A stretch of 6,301 bases of DNA from Nitrospiraceae bacterium (GTDB lineage Bacteria; Nitrospirota; Thermodesulfovibrionia; Thermodesulfovibrionales; UBA1546): NCBI GenBank assembly GCA_003535475.1, contig DOHC01000189.1, positions 1 through 6,301 of the forward strand, written 5' to 3'. Below, piece after piece: positions 4,752-6,301 of the stretch. Every line of letters begins with the position of its first letter. Positions within the stretch are counted from its first letter, which is position 1. A model generated the notes under the pieces. It ran no database searches and was not told the origin of the DNA. It saw only the letters and a list, made by a program, of their open reading frames with translations. The position numbers and the translations under genes were made by a program.

Positions 4752-5423
4752 ATGCTTTCACAAACAGAGATAATCATTCGTCTTGTCCTTGGCGCTGTTT
4801 TAGGCGGCATCATAGGGTTTGAAAGGCAGGTTCACGGAAGGCAGGCAGGATTCAGGACACAGCTTCTCGTCTGCGTTGCCTCTGTGCTCGTAATGATAGT
4901 ATCCGAGTATTACCACCATCTTAGCTATATGAATCCATCTTATGTCCGCGTTGATCCCGGACGCATTGCAGCAGGCGCAATCACAGGCATAGGGTTTATA
5001 GGCGCAGGCGCCATCTTAAAGATGGGGATAACGATTCAGGGGCTTACGACAGCAGCATGCCTCTGGATGGTCTCTGCGATAGGGCTTGCAGTCGGAGCAG
5101 GGCTTTATGTAGCAGGTGTGGCCGCATGCGCTCTCACTCTTTTCTCGCTGCTTGTGCTCAGGGTTATTGAAAGGCAGATGTCAAGGCTTGTGTTTAAATT
5201 CATCACGATAACCGCTGATGAAAAGATTGAGGATGACAAAATCAAATCAATTCTCAATAAACAAGGTTCGCATATCAGCAAGACAGATTATGAAAAAGAT
5301 AATTCTAAAGGAGAAATAACTTACGATATCACTATCTCTCTGAGGCATCATGTGCCGATGAAGTCAATGCTTGATGAGCTTTCCTCCATCAGCGGGGTAA
5401 GGAAAGTTGTGATAAGAGGTTAG
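4752..5423 (+). CDS. MgtC/SapB family membrane protein
   Basis: This 223-residue inner-membrane protein belongs to the MgtC/SapB family. Family motifs are visible: GGIIGFERQVHGRQAGFRTQLLVCVAS (about 18-44), DPGRIAAGAITGIGFIGAGAILK (68-90) and GLTTAACLWMVSAIGLAVGAGLY (97-119). About five transmembrane helices are likely, at 5-23, 34-52, 71-90, 97-117 and 119-138. They are followed by a soluble ACT-like C-terminal domain (about 145-223), ending in the typical LSSISGVRKVVIRG. MgtC itself affects magnesium starvation survival and inhibits the F-type ATPase in Salmonella; most environmental homologues are uncharacterised, so no substrate is assigned. The ATG matches the usual family N terminus even though no ribosome binding site precedes it. 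The gene diverges from the DUF948-hyp series and seems to be a single-gene unit. Confidence 0.92.
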   Translation: MLSQTEIIIRLVLGAVLGGIIGFERQVHGRQAGFRTQLLVCVASVLVMIVSEYYHHLSYMNPSYVRVDPGRIAAGAITGIGFIGAGAILKMGITIQGLTTAACLWMVSAIGLAVGAGLYVAGVAACALTLFSLLVLRVIERQMSRLVFKFITITADEKIEDDKIKSILNKQGSHISKTDYEKDNSKGEITYDITISLRHHVPMKSMLDELSSISGVRKVVIRG

Positions 5424-5570
5424 CCTCTAATGCGACAGTCTTGCTGCAGGGTTCTTCTTGTCATTGGCAATCTTTCCTTTGGTTGTAATTGACAAAGCAA
5501 TAAATACTATAATATCTTATATGCCTGTAAATAGTGTAAAATAAACAGAATAAGGAAATTGATTTCTCAA
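5424..5570 (+). promoter_or_regulatory. Intergenic region with a probable promoter for the nitronate monooxygenase gene
   Basis: A consensus -35 TTGACA (5489-5494) is followed after 18 bp by TATCTT (5513-5518). An overlapping alternative is TTGTAA (5483-5488), 19 bp and the perfect TATAAT (5508-5513). Either gives a leader of about 45-50 nt. I see no convincing rho-independent terminator for the upstream mgtC-like gene in this gap. Confidence 0.55.
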
Positions 5571-6301
5571 ATGTTTTCTCCATTGATTATAAAAGGCAAA
5601 GCCATTTCGCTTCCTATTATTCAGGGCGGTATGGGCGTAGGTGTTTCCCTTTATCCTCTTGCAAGCGCTGTTGCGAGGGAAGGCGGACTGGGCATTGTAT
5701 CAAGCGCAGCTCTTGACAGGCTTGTCTCAAAGAGAACAGGAAAAAAATACAATACATACGAAGCTACATACGAAGAGGTTTGCCGCGCTAAAGAAAACGG
5801 CGGTTTTGCAGGAATAAACATTATGCGTGCGCTCGTCAGGGATTATAACGATTCCGTGAAAGGCGCTCTTGATGCAAACGCAGATGCAATCATTTCAGGA
5901 GCAGGGCTGCCTATTTCACTGCCTACAATTCAGCCGCCGAAGGATACTGCGCTTATTCCAATCGTGTCATCTGCAAGAGCCCTTGACATCATCTGCAAGA
6001 AATGGGAGAAGAACGGTTACAGGCCTGATGCTGTTGTTTTGGAGGGACCACTTGCAGGAGGACATCTCGGGTTTAAGATGGACGAGATTGACAGCGATGA
6101 AAACAGGCTTGAAAACCTGCTTCCGCCTGTGAAGGATATGGCTCAGAAATACGGAGGTTTCCCTGTCATTGTCGCAGGAGGTATTTATACTTATGACGAC
6201 ATTATCAGATTCCTGAAAATGGGCGCTGATGGCGTGCAAATGGGAACCCGGTTCCTTGCTACTGAGGAGAGCAGCGCAACTATAGAATATAAAGAGGCGG
6301 T
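5571..6301 (+). CDS. Nitronate monooxygenase / 2-nitropropane dioxygenase-like FMN enzyme, N-terminal part (partial at window edge)
   Basis: 243 codons are visible before the window ends. The TIM-barrel motifs of the NPD/nitronate monooxygenase family are in order: PIIQGGMGVGVS (15-26), GGLGIVSS (38-45), AGINIMRA (80-87), ISGAGLP (108-114), EGPLAGGHLG (158-167) with the likely catalytic His165, VIVAGGI (199-205) and the FMN-phosphate site GADGVQMGTRFLATEES (218-234). Known members oxidise alkyl nitronates with FMN and O2; related FabK enoyl-ACP reductases share the fold, so the physiological substrate is not certain. Two starts are possible. ATG 5571 has AAGGA (5552-5556) 14 nt upstream, which is long. 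The in-frame TTG 5559 has only 2 nt between it and AAGGA, which is short. I chose ATG because it gives the family-typical beginning. Nothing ties it functionally to the hyp genes. Confidence 0.9.
   Translation, partial: MFSPLIIKGKAISLPIIQGGMGVGVSLYPLASAVAREGGLGIVSSAALDRLVSKRTGKKYNTYEATYEEVCRAKENGGFAGINIMRALVRDYNDSVKGALDANADAIISGAGLPISLPTIQPPKDTALIPIVSSARALDIICKKWEKNGYRPDAVVLEGPLAGGHLGFKMDEIDSDENRLENLLPPVKDMAQKYGGFPVIVAGGIYTYDDIIRFLKMGADGVQMGTRFLATEESSATIEYKEA

Noticed and set aside
5424..5470. Terminator after the mgtC-like gene
   Set aside because: Only weak short complementarity was found (GACA with TGTC around 5430-5462), without a stable stem or T run.
5967..6239. Minus-strand frame opposite the nitronate monooxygenase gene, and plus-strand frame 5869-6132
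   Set aside because: Both overlap the conserved EGPLAGGHLG to GADGVQMGTRF coding region of the flavoenzyme in other frames and show no family features.

Overview
The window looks like a chromosomal segment of a free-living anaerobe or facultative anaerobe with roughly 40-45% G+C. AGG/AGA-rich arginine codons and the YtxH/DUF948 pair beside hyp genes fit Nitrospirota or a deltaproteobacterial lineage, but this placement is an impression, not a demonstrated assignment. No rRNA, tRNA, CRISPR array, transposase or phage gene was seen.

Layout. Minus strand, from right to left: a DUF948-like membrane/coiled-coil protein (4585-4193), a YtxH-domain protein (4196-3885, ATGA overlap), hypA (3876-3532), hypB (3440-2793), hypF (2792-375, ATG directly abutting the hypB stop) and the 5' part of hypD (253-1, leaving the window). 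A good sigma70-type promoter precedes the DUF948-like gene, and no other convincing promoter was found in the series, so the envelope genes and the hydrogenase-maturation genes may be one operon. Plus strand: an MgtC/SapB family membrane protein (4752-5423) that appears to be read from a leaderless mRNA, then, behind its own promoter region, a nitronate monooxygenase/2-nitropropane dioxygenase-like flavoprotein (5571 to the window end).

The hyp genes encode [NiFe]-hydrogenase maturation. HypA and HypB deliver nickel. HypF makes the carbamoyl group that becomes the cyanide ligands (on HypE). HypD, with HypC, assembles the Fe(CN)2CO unit. hypC is not in its frequent place between hypF and hypD, and hypE and the hydrogenase are not in the window.

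The most unusual signal is a family of short, degenerate arrays with a strict 7-bp period. Five lie inside hypF without breaking its frame, and each encodes an extra linker between conserved blocks. A sixth, AT-rich and arranged as two inverted arms, fills the hypF-hypD gap. The five coding arrays share one heptamer skeleton (NNNTNAC on one strand or the other) although their sequences differ. hypD also lacks an ordinary start codon: the best-placed start is ATT behind a good ribosome binding site, and the N terminus is shorter than usual, next to the repeat. A second, unrelated MITE-like repeat with two 8-4-8 hairpins lies between hypA and hypB.
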